The translations under genes were made by a program, and so were the position numbers. The notes under the pieces were generated by a model, which was not told the DNA's origin, did no database searches, and saw nothing but the letters and a program-made list of their open reading frames with translations. From Echinostoma caproni (lineage: Eukaryota; Platyhelminthes; Trematoda; Plagiorchiida; Echinostomatidae), in assembly GCA_900618425.1 (NCBI GenBank), contig UZAN01039376.1, positions 50,830 to 93,671 on the forward strand: a stretch of DNA of 42,842 nucleotides. Reading direction: 5' to 3'. Positions 29,681 through 41,660 of this stretch are shown here, one piece after another; the first letter of the stretch is position 1, and the number at the start of each line of letters is the position of its first letter.

Positions 29681-32600
29681 ATAAACTGATAAGTTTGCGC
29701 GATGTAGGATTCCGCGAGATTGTCAGTCCAATATAATTTTCCGGTTGTCACAAGTTCACTATCATAAGTTCTTTGGCGTCCTTACAGTCACGAAATTGAG
29801 GTACTTTAATACACACACTACCAGCTAATAAAAAGGCTTACAGGAATTAATGACCTGTCTCACGGATGGTTAAACACTGAATGTCCAGCGGAAGTCTGAT
29901 TTTCGGTCGGTGAAGCTATACAAGGCGATTACATATTCCGTCCTACTATAACGGAAAAACAACTCGTTAAATTGTGATCATTGTACATGGGAAAGCAAAT
30001 TAGAGTCAATCGATTAAAAATGCGCAAAAGAGTAAGTAGCAATGTAGTAACTGTAGTAAGCACTGATCGTGAAATACGAATTACGAATTAGGAATCACAG
30101 ACACCGGATTACACTGGCACTTGCACGACAGTATCCCAAGCAGCCGGAATGCTAGGAAAAGGCTACAGGAATTGCAGTTCGTTTATAGAAAGAAACCAGG
30201 GGATTGCATAATATCTGCAAACAAGTTCATTGGTCGTCCAAGCCTCTGTTAGTCGCGTGCTAGTATTTCTGGTGTTTTTCACGCTCTGTCTGAGCCGCAC
30301 GGTTTCTGATTGGTTGGTACAATCGATCTATAGTCTGTAGTCTAGAAGCTGTGACACGTACACGCACTGCTGACGTCACTTGGGAGGCTTGATTCATTAC
30401 AGTTGTCCGAAAACTGTTACACCTCGCCCCGCGGTATACGTCATCTCGTCGGCCAGGATCACCACAGAGTGTTTCTGGATTGAAAAATGCGTGCACACGC
30501 ACCCAGATAGATGTATGTGCATATAAACGTAAAATTTAATGGAGTGGAGGGGGGGGAGGTGATGAAGGCATATGGAATCTAGCAGCACACCGACTCAATT
30601 ACCTGTTTTGGTATTTAAAATTTAACCAACCCAAGGATGAAGTTGCAGTGAATGTTGAAAAATTGTTTCCAGTAGAACAATTATGGTATTTCTCTTGAAT
30701 ACTAGCCATTATGAGAAAAGTTGGTATCTCCCGTTAGCGAACGAATCAATTACCTGAAAAGACCATTGTAGGTTGTGATCCGCCTGTGCTTCCAAGTTCG
30801 GACTCCTTATTGTCATGATGTTGTCTTTATTTGAAACAGCCCCCTCTCCGATATATACATATATGGAAGAATCATGGAACTGCTATTCAGAGTGATGTTA
30901 CCTAAACAGTTCAGTTGTTTTATTCCAGGTGCATTTCTAGCTTTTGCACTACAAAACGTGGAATGCAAGCCCCGGAATAATCAGTTATCAAAACAATGTT
31001 GGGTGCCTCGTCTGCCCTCCGAATTTAAACCAGATGTCAATCGATTCACTGTAGAGCAGCCTCTCCGAGGAACTCATGAGCACTCGCTATCAGTTGGAGA
31101 TGCTCCCAATAAGCACAAGGCAATCCTCCATTTAATGGTGCTCTTTCAGCCTGCTAATATAAATATCCCTTTGATTTGATATTCAGTACAGCAAACGTTA
31201 CAGCAATAAAACACCTGTGACAAAATTATATAATTGATTAACAAATTTCGAAACTCGTATTTTGACAGAGTAGCTCACTTTACAAAGAGTTTAATTATAA
31301 ATCATACTCGAACAATAAATTAAACTACATCCTTCTAGCAATCGACCGAAAAGGGATCTGAGTTTATAGGTCCATCGTTTCTTCCGATTAAAAGAGGATG
31401 GATTGGTCAGGCAATCATGAAAGGGTGAACATACACCAGATTAGATTGTTCAGGTACATTGGGTTACTAATCTAATATATTTACTCGCTCATCTCGGTTC
31501 GTATCAGGGACAATCAAACTATCCCAGCTTTATTCAAATGAGATGGTTTGTTCTTGGTAAGAAAAATCTCAAACCGGGGGACAAATCTCAACCCCTGGCC
31601 GTGGACTCATATTTGGACATGGTTCTTCACTGCGGTCGCAGCAAATTATAGATGTATCGTACTTTATACGAAAAACTATCTTCAAATCACGGAGGTATTT
31701 TGGTCCATTTTTGAGCAAATCAATATTATGTCATGACAAATCAAGCCACAATCAGAGTAAATATGAAAAATGAGAGTAGAGAGATCACATATAAAAATTA
31801 ACGTCCAGTCACGAAATAGAACAAAATCTGTTGGGCAGTGCTTTGACCTACAGTTCACTAATACATTCGTCATGCATGCTGGATTGATTGCTTGATTATT
31901 CGATTGATTGACAGATGCTTCTTCCCACCACTCAGGCACGCTATGCGGACTGACTGTATTTCAATATCGATCGGTTACAGTCAATCAGGTGTAAGCATTG
32001 AACTGTCCACGCTAATTGATTTGTTGACTGTTTGGATTCTCGGTTGACCGAATTCGAATGTCGTGTGATGCTTGAGCCATTCTTAGGTCTGCCTGCATAG
32101 CTTCTTACATTTTGCCCGCAACTGCTTGCTCACCGGTATACACACCGGCTACATTTGTGCCTACTACAATAAACGCGCTGCCTTATTGGTTGCATACTTA
32201 TTGATCTATTTAATTGGTCTACATAATAGGCACCAAAATAAAAGCTCATGAAAACCGCTTGTTTTTGAACGGAGAAAAGGGTTTTCAAACTGAAAAATGC
32301 ACTTGCGTAGTAACCATTTTTCGAGAGATTCCATGTCATTCCACTGAAAAATCAAATTGTGAAGAAATAGACTCATGAGGCTGGGGCTTGGAATAACCGC
32401 GAAAAATCGAATCAGATTTATTTGCTCTGCACACATCGTACATTTCACATAAGAACCAAAAACCCTATTTCCTCTGTGGTGCAATTGCTGATTTTCTTGA
32501 TCTAATTTACAACTAGTTATTCTGCAAGGAATTAGTTGGAGTAACGTTCTTCAAATGCCATCATTTAAATGCATCCTTGTTGCCTCAAGCTTTGTCCTGA

Positions 32601-33585
32601 ATGGAGTGGTTACGTGAAGAGATATCGTTACTTATGGGAACTTTCAAAGACACTACAAAATACAATAAATGATGACACTAATGGAGGGTCAATATCCGCT
32701 CGTCGGATGTACCGTTTCATGGTTTAAATGTTTGGCTACGTCGTCCAGGGAGGGGATATATTGCCCTCATAAAATCTGGGAGTAGAGTCCAATTTTACAT
32801 CCTTGGTACGATCAGGTCTTTCTCTTCCATTATACACTTCTAGCTGTTGTATAATCAAGTGTTATCTTTTGGGGACAACGGTGGCCATTTGTTATTGAAC
32901 CAAAGTTTTACACAACAGGATGACTTTCGGTAACATTTGTGGGCGTTTTTTTCACAGAGGTTACGTAGTAAGCAGAAAAGTGCTACTGTTATCAAAGCTC
33001 TTCGAAAATCCACCGAAAGCAGTTTGTTTGTACGGGAAAGTAATGCCGATCAACTTACTCACAGTTGACAAACCAACAAGCTTTCTCTCTCCCTCCGCTC
33101 GAATTGGGACAATCTGCATGCGTATACATCTGCACTGGACGTTAATCTTGAATAATCCACCATTTCGGAATTTTCCAGAATGTTCAAGCGCAAACACTAA
33201 ACACGAAGTTGCTTGGAAGAATGATGTGCAACGGAAAAAATAGCAAGACCTTACTCTCGGAGTACTTCTTTAATGCACGTTTGAATGTAAAACAGTTCAC
33301 TTTGTTCCTTTGTTTATTTTAAAGACGAGTCATATAGTTCTGCGCACTATGAAGAAGGATAATTTAGATTGCATTTGACTGATGCTTCAAAAACATTTAC
33401 ACCCCTTGCAGGTGAATGTGTCTACAAAGGTCAATAATTTTGTTGCAATTTGGATAGGATAGAAAATTAATTAAGGCGAAGAACTCATTCATTCACATCA
33501 AAAGCAAAGAAGACATGAACGGATAGCTCGGTGGCACTGTTTATCTGTGGTGACTTTGTCGAGTCATTAGCAACGTGATTTCATC
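29681..33585. other. long non-coding stretch
   Basis: About 3.9 kb. A G-run of eight lies at 30549-30556. Frames at 30874-31179 and 32920-33243 on the plus strand (101 and 107 codons) have acceptor-like sequences (TTTTATTCCAG, TTTTTTTCACAG) near their starts. They show no domain and no downstream exons, so I leave them uncalled. Confidence 0.4.
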
Positions 33586-33589
33586 GATA

Positions 33590-33665
33590 CAACTAAGAAT
33601 CGTGAACGCGTGACCTCAACGGTAGAAATTAGGCATACTATTTCCACTTGACTACCGTGCAGCAG
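33590..33665 (-). mobile_element. tRNA-like SINE head relic
   Basis: On the minus strand GGTAGTCAAGTGG (33644-33656) resembles an A box and GCGTTCACGATTC (33597-33609) a B box, with tRNA-like spacing. Resemblance to the head at 648-822 is visible in the A-box half. The tail is not identified. Low confidence. Confidence 0.35.
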
Positions 33666-36058
33666 CTGATCACGCAGTTTATCATTTTTGTTCATCACCA
33701 ATGTACCACAACCCATCTTGGGAGACTAGCTGGGGTATCATCCGTGGCTCATCTGAAAACTAAACTTTCGAGCTATGACTTGATTGGAAGCGTTTCTAAC
33801 CTGATTCTGTATCAATAATTAATTATGACAGCAGAGCGCTCTATTAAAAAATAACTGTGATCGATTCTGGTGTTTTGCGGCTCTCTCTCGCTGCGATTTC
33901 CTTCGAATTTGCAATAAGTTCCAGCCACCATTTTTTTGCGGTTGTCAGCAAATGTTTTTTATTGTTTTCATTCCATTATTTGTATTGTTGTATGAATGAA
34001 ATTACGTATATGATTTAACTATTAAAACTAATTATTATTATGATCATCATAAACTAATAAAAACGCCATAGATATAAACTCTTTTGAGAATTTATTAGAA
34101 CCACAATACAAAGCTTATAAGACGAGCGGATAAACGTTAATGTTCATTCATTTTCACCAAAACACTAGCCCCTTTGATTACATTATGTGGTGATAACCAC
34201 TGGAATTTGAATCAGTCATATATATCTTCGTTTTAATAGTTAGAGTTATTTACGAAGTCTATTTGCCTGGTATCGTAATTGAGCTCAACTGTCTATTTTG
34301 ATTGACAGAGTGAAGTGCGGGAACTGCCTCGCGATTCACCCAGGTCCTGACCACGGCACAGGAAATTGTGGGTCGTAAAAACGACATAAATCTTGATTAC
34401 TTCTAACGGAAGCTACAGTGCAATTTTGTTTCACATTGTGCCCTCGTATGTGGTAAGTTGCAAATTCCCTATCCATGGAACAGATACACTGAGTTGATCA
34501 CCTTGAACAACGACTGTCCGACCTAATTTCTACTTTGGCGAACTTCCAAAATCACCTTTTATTCTAAAAACGGTTCGCAGTTGATCATATATCTTTACAA
34601 TTAGCATCAATGTTGTTTGCTCATTGAACAGTATCTCTTATCTCGTAGTGAGCGAACGGTATTTTCATACCAAGATCCCCGTTTCCTTATTCATCTGGAA
34701 TCGTGTTCTCTGATAAGTCAGAATCTCGACATGTTTTAGATCATCCTCCTCTCCACCCTCACCCCACCCAGGTGCAGAAAAATTTTTTTCTTGCTGAATG
34801 ATTAATCAGTCCGCACGAATTAGATATGATTCACCTAATTGATGTCTGAGACTCTCTCTCTCTCTCTACAGGCTGTTTGGCTTCGTAATTACTCACCGTG
34901 AGGCAACTTGAGTCATTTGTTTTCCGATTGAGCTAACCACGACAGGGAGGTGAGCTTTGAAACATGTCGGTGGATGAGCAAAGCACAGGAAGCAAGATTT
35001 AGGCCGAAGCGAAATTAAAACAGAGCACAATCGAATGCAAAAAGCATACAAATGATTCGGTCTGGAAAATAATTAGAAAGACTAAGAAACACAAGAGTAA
35101 ATATATTCTGACGGGAACTAAAAAAATGAAACAACCGACAATTTTAGATTGAAATCCGTACCCGTTCGAACAGACACCGGGCATTTTGACAGGAGCATCT
35201 GGTTGTTATCGCATCCTTTGTTTGTGAAAAATTGAACCCCGGGAGAAGACCCAACGTCATTGCACATTGCATTACAAAGACGTGTAATAAGACAATTTCG
35301 GTTTGCGCTCCACCCAGTGAAATTCTGAGTTCGATATTTTGTTTGAATCATTACATTATTGACGGACAGAATGCCCAAAGGAACATGATAAAATCTGTTA
35401 TCGGTGAACAATCTCACGCTCTCCCAGTCAACTATCCAAGCATTACGAATGGGTAAGACGATGTTTCCACTGTACAAGTGGACGGAACGTGTTCACACAG
35501 ATGAGGTGCATTGTGGGTGACCGAAAATATGGTCCTATTCTGGCTATGAGATGAAGAATATATTTAGTAGACAACTATGTCATTCAATAACAAATAAAAC
35601 TGATAGAGCCTCATGTTGATTCCTTTATGGCTCGCACACTGACAGTAACTTGTCAATCTTGAGAACATGAGAGTGCCGGGTACCGAGTTGAACTCATAGA
35701 GTACAAGGTAATTAGAGCTCTACTCTCTCAGATTGTGGTCCCAAAAACAGCAAACATGTATAGTTCGAGACTTTATCTGATATGGCTAGTAACTGGCATT
35801 AATGGCATACTTTTGCATGACTCTTATACGCTGATTTCCATGTGAACCGCTTTCACATTCATTTTTTCATACGTTGTGGTACATTTGCGTATTCTATGTA
35901 ATTGGTTGCGGGTTTATTATATGAATTGGTGACTGGTCTGTCCTTCTTGATCACTGCCTCCACAACTAAAATGCCATATATTGCCATATTGTATAGATAT
36001 GAATTTACTTTACTACTCTCCTGTATTGTTTCCCGGTCCATTAAAATCAAGACTTTAA
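33666..36058. other. non-coding; CT tract before a possible splice acceptor
   Basis: A (CT)n run at 34852-34867 ends in TACAG, a very good polypyrimidine acceptor. No open frame of useful length follows it. Frames at 34999-35477 on both strands have no domain. Confidence 0.4.
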
Positions 36059-36343
36059 AACTGTCCATCGTGGATTATTGATAATAAGCCGTGCATCTGT
36101 ATTTCTTACAAGTCGGTAATCACAGAACTTCTTAATAGTTATATGAAGTCTTGTATGACCTTTGCCAGTAAGATTCTAAACAATCCCTTTCATCCTTTGC
36201 ATTTTGACCTTTTTTCTTGTCACTCCCACTCGATCACTCGTTCTTTTTATCGGTACCTACCCTCCGGAATAAACATTTATAAAAGCTCCCCTGTACCATA
36301 CCTGGCTCGAATCTTGACCTACAAGGAACGAGTTATAAATTAA
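36059..36343 (+). mobile_element. LINE reverse-transcriptase ORF, C-terminal remnant
   Basis: An uninterrupted frame of about 95 codons reads SYKSVITELLNSYMKSC, KILNNPFHPLHFDLFSCH and RYLPSGINIYKSSPV/PYLARILTYKERVIN before a TAA at 36341-36343. The pattern NP-x-HPL, then a basic/aromatic stretch, then SPVPxLAR-x-LT is the C-terminal signature after the reverse transcriptase of many non-LTR retrotransposons of animals. The RT domain itself is not in the window, so the copy is 5'-truncated. The exact clade is not decided. Confidence 0.5.
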
Positions 36344-36804
36344 TTACATCAATTTTTAATGGAATGAATCAAACTTTAGAGACATTTATTTTTTTCACAC
36401 AGCACTGTATTGAATTTGTTTGTTCTCCAGTTTGGCGACCAGTGCACAATTTTTAACTGAAATGTAAGCATATCTCAGGTTGCAAAAGTTATGCAAATAC
36501 AAATACGAATATGATTCAGATAATTGGGGAAATTGAACAATAGAACAAAATGTAGCAACCTCGGTCGCATCTACCTATGCCCCAGTGGACTAACAAATTC
36601 ACATGCATGACATACTTCTGAGGAACCAAAATCGTCTATTGGGGTTTAGCCAGTAAATTTTGTTTTTCTGGAAAACCATTTACTTTAAAGGTCACAGACG
36701 TTATATCTCGGTAGCCTCCGAGAAAATAAATCATTCAATCTAACGTTCGTCTACTCTTACTATAGTTAGTTTCCACTCTGCTCGGCAGTTAAAATAATCT
36801 CACG
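36344..36804. other. non-coding upstream of the candidate secreted gene
   Basis: AT-rich. No clear TATA box or other promoter element can be supported. Confidence 0.4.
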
Positions 36805-37225
36805 ATGTTATTTGCTTGGCACATGGTATTCTGCCTCATTCTGTTCTCTCTCTCAAGTATACAAGGCCAAAATTTGGAACCCTTATCGACAAACAATGCC
36901 AGTAGGTTATTCTCAACTCAAGGTAAATGGCTTCATATATTTCCTTCTATTTCTCTCTCTCTCTCACTCAGTCCCCCGTAGTTCGAATTTTCAGCGTGGC
37001 AAACCGAAGCAGATTTTATTCACTGGCTGTAATAGGAAAATACCAACATGTGAAACGCGTGCTCAATCAGGAGATACTCAGACCAGTCCAGATAATTTGG
37101 TTTCAGTTCACCCTTATCGGAAGAGTACACTGCGAGACAGGCACGTTCGATCCACAGAAAGAGGAGGAGGAGGAGTAGTAGCTGGAGGAGGAGAAAAAAA
37201 CAGCAATTTCAACTGGTTTACGTGA
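36805..37225 (+). CDS. candidate two-exon gene: small secreted protein, unknown function
   Basis: Exon 1 (36805-36922) starts at an ATG in CACGATGT and encodes a classical signal peptide (residues 1-21): hydrophobic core VFCLILFSLSS, likely cleavage after IQG. It ends at AAG/GTAAAT. A 49-base intron (36923-36971) has a long CT tract and CACTCAG acceptor. Exon 2 (36972-37225) keeps the frame. It encodes VPRSSNFQRGKPKQILFTG, CNRKIPTCETRAQSGD, a basic stretch HPYRKSTLRDRHVRSTER, a Gly/Val tail GGGGVVAGGG and a stop at 37223-37225. Total about 123 residues, with two cysteines in exon 2 and one in the signal peptide. The short 5' intron is typical of flatworms. No homolog is recognised. The GGA-rich end is low-complexity and the true gene may splice on instead of ending there. 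Confidence 0.4.
37160..37175 (+). repeat. (GAG)n simple repeat
   Basis: About five GAG units within the end of the candidate secreted-protein exon, read there as glycine codons. Confidence 0.8.
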
Positions 37226-38229
37226 CTGATATCAAATCCGGGTATCTACTTATTTGGTTTACGTTTGTCCCCTCCACCCAACCCAACCCAACCCCTCCCT
37301 TCTGCACAACTCTCCAGATCCAAGTAACATGGATAGTTGAATGAAAAAAACAAACCAGTTTTAGGGCTTGGAAATGTAACCAGGTTAGCAGTAGTCTCTC
37401 CCTCATCCTACCCATGTATGCGTGTGATTTGTGATACGAAAATAATAATCAGGCAGACGTATACCAGTTTGGGTTTAATATACCCCTGTTCCCCTGACCA
37501 ACTTGATAGCATCATTAACAAATTTCAGTATAGTGGAGATTTTCATTGAACGTAGACCCAGATTATCCAGTTTATTTGAGATAGCTATTTAATTGGGATG
37601 CATAGCGCCCCGCGTAGTTCCTTGACACTCCGCGTTTTGTGAAAGTTGAATTCAGCAACATTAGGACACAACAAGGAAGCTGATTTAAAGAATTCCCGAT
37701 GCGGGGTCTGAGGGTGCTGCATCGAGAAAAATACAAGGCATAACACTATAGTTTGAAAATTTTAATGGAAATGCTAACCCTCTATTACCCTGGGTGCCGT
37801 GCATCATCAAACGATTTGCGAAATAAATTTCTGACTCTCTCTCTGCTGAATGTGAAACGTTTTATATTATAAACGAATGTGAATGTCTCTGTAAGCATCA
37901 CCTCCACCAGTATAGGGTTACCTGAGTAAATTTAGCATGCAAACACCTGTATCCGTTCTCTGTCTGTCGTAAATTCATTAAGTAAGATTCTTCGTCTTAC
38001 AGATTAGTGTACGACAGTGAGTAAAAATGATCAAGGTGGCTCAGTGCTGAGCTGAAATGGCATAAATCTGGTTGCCTTTCTGCGACTCTTGCAAAATATT
38101 TGGTTCGGAACAAAACACAACACAAAGTAAAAGAGCACGAGTTCATTGCGAAATCACTAGCTGTTTCGTCGTTGGTGCTTACTTCCAAATCCGAAACAAG
38201 CTGTAATAAAAGAAAGAGGAAAAATACGA
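37226..38229. other. non-coding; short (CCCAA)n
   Basis: Three CCCAA units lie at 37275-37295. Otherwise nothing is recognised. Confidence 0.5.
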
Positions 38230-38620
38230 CGGGACGCCAAAAGTTCGTTTCAATCTCCTCAGTCGCTACAAAGTAAAATAATCTGGTATTTATGCAGAAC
38301 AATTCTGGTAAATATAGCGGTTCAACAGGCACGGTTTGTGGACAGGAAAAAGATCAGTTCCGGAACCAGCTTCACGGTGATTTACTTCATTACGTCAGAA
38401 ACGTTTGTGTACACAAAATCGGCTGACGTTACTTGATTTGCATTACTCTGCTGAATGCTAAAAGTCTGGGATTCATGTTAGGTACCAACGGCTTGAACGA
38501 CCAAAAAATGGGTCAACAATGTGTCCAGTTGCAACGGTATGTTTTGCGATTGATGATCCGTTATTTCTTCCATCAAATCGACCTCCGAGATTGCGTTGAA
38601 CATTGACAAGAGCAGACATT
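38230..38620 (-). mobile_element. Penelope-like element, 3' end of the GIY-YIG ORF plus 3' UTR
   Basis: On the minus strand GGRFDGRNNGSSIAKHTVAT, then GHIVDP (38510-38600), are the PLE C-terminal motif. After a frame change NMNPRLLAFSRVMQIK and RQPILCTQTFLT (38395-38475) correspond to the last PLE residues (LLRFTEAI, KP-x-LC). The 3' UTR continues with CCGTGAAGCTGGTTCCGGAA, GGTAAATATAGC in complement and the terminal GCGACTGAGGAGATTGAAAC (38245-38265). CTGAGGA with GAAAC is reminiscent of a hammerhead core with a vestigial stem II. The upstream protein is missing. Confidence 0.8.
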
Positions 38621-38820
38621 TTTGAATGCGTTTGCGGAGCAGAATCAAGTAACGTCAGACGACGTGTACACAAACGCTTCTGACGTAATCCAACAAATCA
38701 CGGTGAAGCTGATTCCGGAACTGATTTTCTACGCGCCACTACCTGTACCTGTCGAAACGCTATATTTACCAAAACTTCCAAAAATCGCCAGCGACTGAGA
38801 AGATTAGGAGAAATACCACG
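38621..38820 (+). mobile_element. second PLE 3' end, inverted against the first
   Basis: The plus strand reads GCGTTTGCGGAGCAGAATCA, GTGTACACAAACGCTTCTGA, GATTCCGGAACTGATTTTC and GCGACTGAGAAGATT (38791-38805). It is about 200 bases complementary to 38240-38455. It encodes the same C-terminal tail (RSRIK, TCTQTLLT) as its partner. The two start within a few bases of each other and run apart, so the region looks like a foldback element but is made of PLE tails. Confidence 0.75.
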
Positions 38821-40007
38821 TTGCGCAATATTCACATTCTTTTTATTTCAGTGAATTCGATTGAGGTAACCCGATAAGTCAAGTTTTTACGACGAAATAG
38901 CTCACATTTCACAAATAATGATGCTGACAATAATAATAGCAATATCTTTTTACTCTTTCGCTCACTGTGGTTGCCATCAAAATACGAGACCAATGCAAAT
39001 CAGGTTTAGCTCACTAAGGAAGTGATTACCGCGCTTCATTACTATGGCCTTTGTAAATCTCATATGCGCAAATTCGAATGAACGGTAGCTAAGATGGGCA
39101 TCGGGTGTGGAGTTTAAGGGTCGAAAGCATCTAACGCCATCATAGGGAGGAACATATCAGTCGGTTATTGCCGTGGAAGCTATCATGGAAATACAATCAA
39201 ATAGTACGAAAGACGAGATTCAAATTACGCTTATATAATCTACGATGTTAACGGCACAAAAACAACGCGAATGATAGGAAGAAACAGCTAAGTCTAACAG
39301 TGATGGCTAACAATAAATGTCGATCCTGTTAATATATTCTAAACGTACGGTCTAGGCAGAACTGAGTTTAGCTGGCAGAAATGATATTGAACGTGGTTCT
39401 ATAAAATATTCACAGTATGAAATATATTTAAAAAAAATAGGCATTCACGGCTAGATTGATACGACGTCGATTTAACTAGCGTGTCAAGGTCAGAATGGAA
39501 ATGAACAATTATAAAGGGCAGTAATGCAAGTAAACAGAAATCGAAAAAGAGCGAAAGCAAATAGATTCAAGGTCTTGTATAGGGCTCAACCGGTTGGGCT
39601 ATGCTGTAGCGTATAGATACATAACAGTTAAAATATGGATGATAACGGATTTTCAAATCATTTACATACGCCACACAAGAGGACGAATAAATTAATTCCG
39701 TCAGATAATCTCTACCTGTGAAAAGTAAGCCATTCCATTTTTTTGCGGCATATATCAGCTGAGGAGCAGTGACAGAATTTCTAATTGAACCCATACCTAT
39801 GCGCAGGGTTCTGTCACCTATTCACCCGTCTCTTGGGAAATACTTGCCTAAACAATCATTTTACAATGGAACTGCGATGAGATATTGCATTAAAAACCGT
39901 AAGGAGCACATGACGCCTGTTTGGTCCAAGTTGGGACTTGCCCACAATGTGTGATATATATTTTTGCATTACTGCTGCCTTTTACATCCCATATCTTTTT
40001 TTCTTTA
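38821..40007. other. non-coding, nothing recognised
   Basis: No supported gene. Short frames at 39567-39954 on both strands have no domain. Confidence 0.45.
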
Positions 40008-40181
40008 ATTTTTACTTTCTTTTATTGAATATAGATACAATTTTCAGGTAGGGGGAAGCGGCCATTCAAAGGGCTACCGTACAACACACAAATAGGGAAA
40101 GTCAGGCGGTGGTGGTGGGTCTCGAACACTCGTCCTCCGGGATGATAATAGGTGACGTTACCACCGGGCCACCACCGTCGT
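40008..40181 (-). mobile_element. tRNA-derived SINE (family B), best-preserved copy
   Basis: On the minus strand the head has a tRNA-like outline: GGTGGTG pairs with CACCACC as an acceptor-like stem, the A box is TGGCCCGGTGG (40171-40161), an anticodon-arm-like CACCTATTATCATCCCGG follows, and the B box is TGTTCGAGACC (40128-40118). The body is GACTTTCCCTATTTGTGTG, GTAGCCCTTTGAATGGCCGC and TTCCCCCTACCTGAAAATTG, with a tail TATTCAATAAAAGAAAG and TAAAAATTAAAG. This copy sets the family consensus for 648-822, 5292-5470 and 40602-40642. It is Pol III-transcribed by inference. Confidence 0.8.
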
Positions 40182-40601
40182 CAAGAATATTACTGTTCAG
40201 CTACCCAATCTATGGTCAACACCTTAAACACACTTCATTCCGTCGCTTCGGAACTGCATTATCACGAGGAGAATGAACACAGAAGGAGGATAACAAACAC
40301 GGTTACCTAATAAAGAGATGGAGATCGATATACTAGACTGAAATTAAGTACGGTAGCGTTGTATGAGATGTTCCATAGTTGTTTTAGTTCAACAGATAGC
40401 GAAACGATCAGGCCACAGATTTCTTTTAAATACTCAGTTTATTGCTTGACTCTTTGCGTAGGTATGGCTTTACTATAAACCATCAACTATGGACCACGGG
40501 ACGTTTCTTGTATGATTTGGTTCGTGACGTAATTCTTATCCTTCCGATACACCCACAAACAGTTGAATCAGGAAGTTACATTGTTCTTCTCTTTTCCTGG
40601 T
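40182..40601. other. non-coding, nothing recognised
   Basis: No feature supported between the SINE copy and the next tail fragment. Confidence 0.45.
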
Positions 40602-40642
40602 AACTTCTTTTTGTCGAATATACAAGGACACTATTTTCAGGG
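40602..40642 (-). mobile_element. SINE family B tail fragment
   Basis: On the minus strand CCCTGAAAATAG, then TATATTCGACAAAAAGAAGTT, match the tail of the copy at 40008-40060. The body and head are missing or unrecognisable beyond 40642. Confidence 0.5.
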
Positions 40643-41499
40643 ATGTGACGCATCGGACAAGATGCGGTCACAGACGGCCACATGCATTCAGGTGTTGGTT
40701 GACAACGGAATCAACCAGCTGCTCATAAGCTAGAGCTCCGTATCTAGAGATGCTTTTCAGATAGCGTCTAGCTAATATGAAATCCTTAGACAGTAGACCG
40801 CGGAAGATACTGAGTGAGCAGTAGGTCCAATGACATAAAACGCATGAGAAAATAAATTTGGAGATGATGCACGATGGCAACCTCAGATGCCGAAGGCGTG
40901 TTTGACATGTGAATTTCTGGTGATCCTTTTAACTTTATTTCTCACAAAACGAGAAAAGGCACGTAAGGACAGTTGGTTGGTATATTCCACTCGTACTCGT
41001 ACGGAAATTAAATTGAGCGCGTTGTAGATTATTATTGAGGTCACGGTAATTGACACAAAAGTATATCCAGAGGTTATGTGATGAAAAAACCAAAGCTCCA
41101 GCGATAAAAAATGACACGGCCAATTTTAAAGGCCCCGATTGTGGCAGCTTGTAAGTAGTAGGTTGTTTTTAAGTACAACTTGATGGACGCAACAGCAGTA
41201 TAATGCGAACACACTCCGGGCCCCAAAAGATCAACGAATTTGACCTGGACGAGCGGCAAGACGTCCTCCGGCTCGTGTTCTCGCAGCTAGAGAGGATACG
41301 AGGTTAACGGGTCTATGGAACGACAGGGAAGCNAGGCTAACAGTGAAATCGGGCTTACGATGAGACACGAACAGAAAGCTTCTCCAAGAGTCAGGGTTAA
41401 CGATATACTAGCAAGGCTAAAGAATTAAAATGTTTTAAACTCAAACGAATTCGGTGAGTTACAAGCGCTTAAGACCATATAGTACATGTGGTACATGGC
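40643..41499. other. non-coding; one undetermined base
   Basis: No gene recognised. Position 41333 is an N. Confidence 0.45.
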
Positions 41500-41660
41500 G
41501 TAAATACCACAGGCGTAGTTGCCAGGAGTTACAGACACAAAAAGGTTTTCCTCATAAGGGGTCTGGAGTTCAAATTCTGGACGTGCCAATGGCAATGCCC
41601 TATCATGATTAGGTCTTCCGACACAAACGCACAAGTCTAGCGCTTCAGGAATTTCGGGAA
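41500..41660 (+). mobile_element. decayed tRNA-Gly-like hammerhead SINE
   Basis: The B box GGAGTTCAAATTC (41564-41576) is preceded by AGGTTTTCCTCATAAGGGGTC, which parallels the anticodon-arm region CCTTCCATGCTATGGGTC of the 13 kb copy. A hammerhead relic follows: ATGATTAGGTC, CAAACGCACAAGTC and TAGCGCTTCAG (41603-41648). GAAAC has become CAAAC and the CTGATGA core is broken, so it is inactive. Confidence 0.55.

Noticed and set aside
40118..40178. Functional tRNA gene on the minus strand
   Set aside because: The acceptor-like stem and boxes fit, but the T and D arms do not pair cleanly, and the sequence continues into a SINE body present in several copies.
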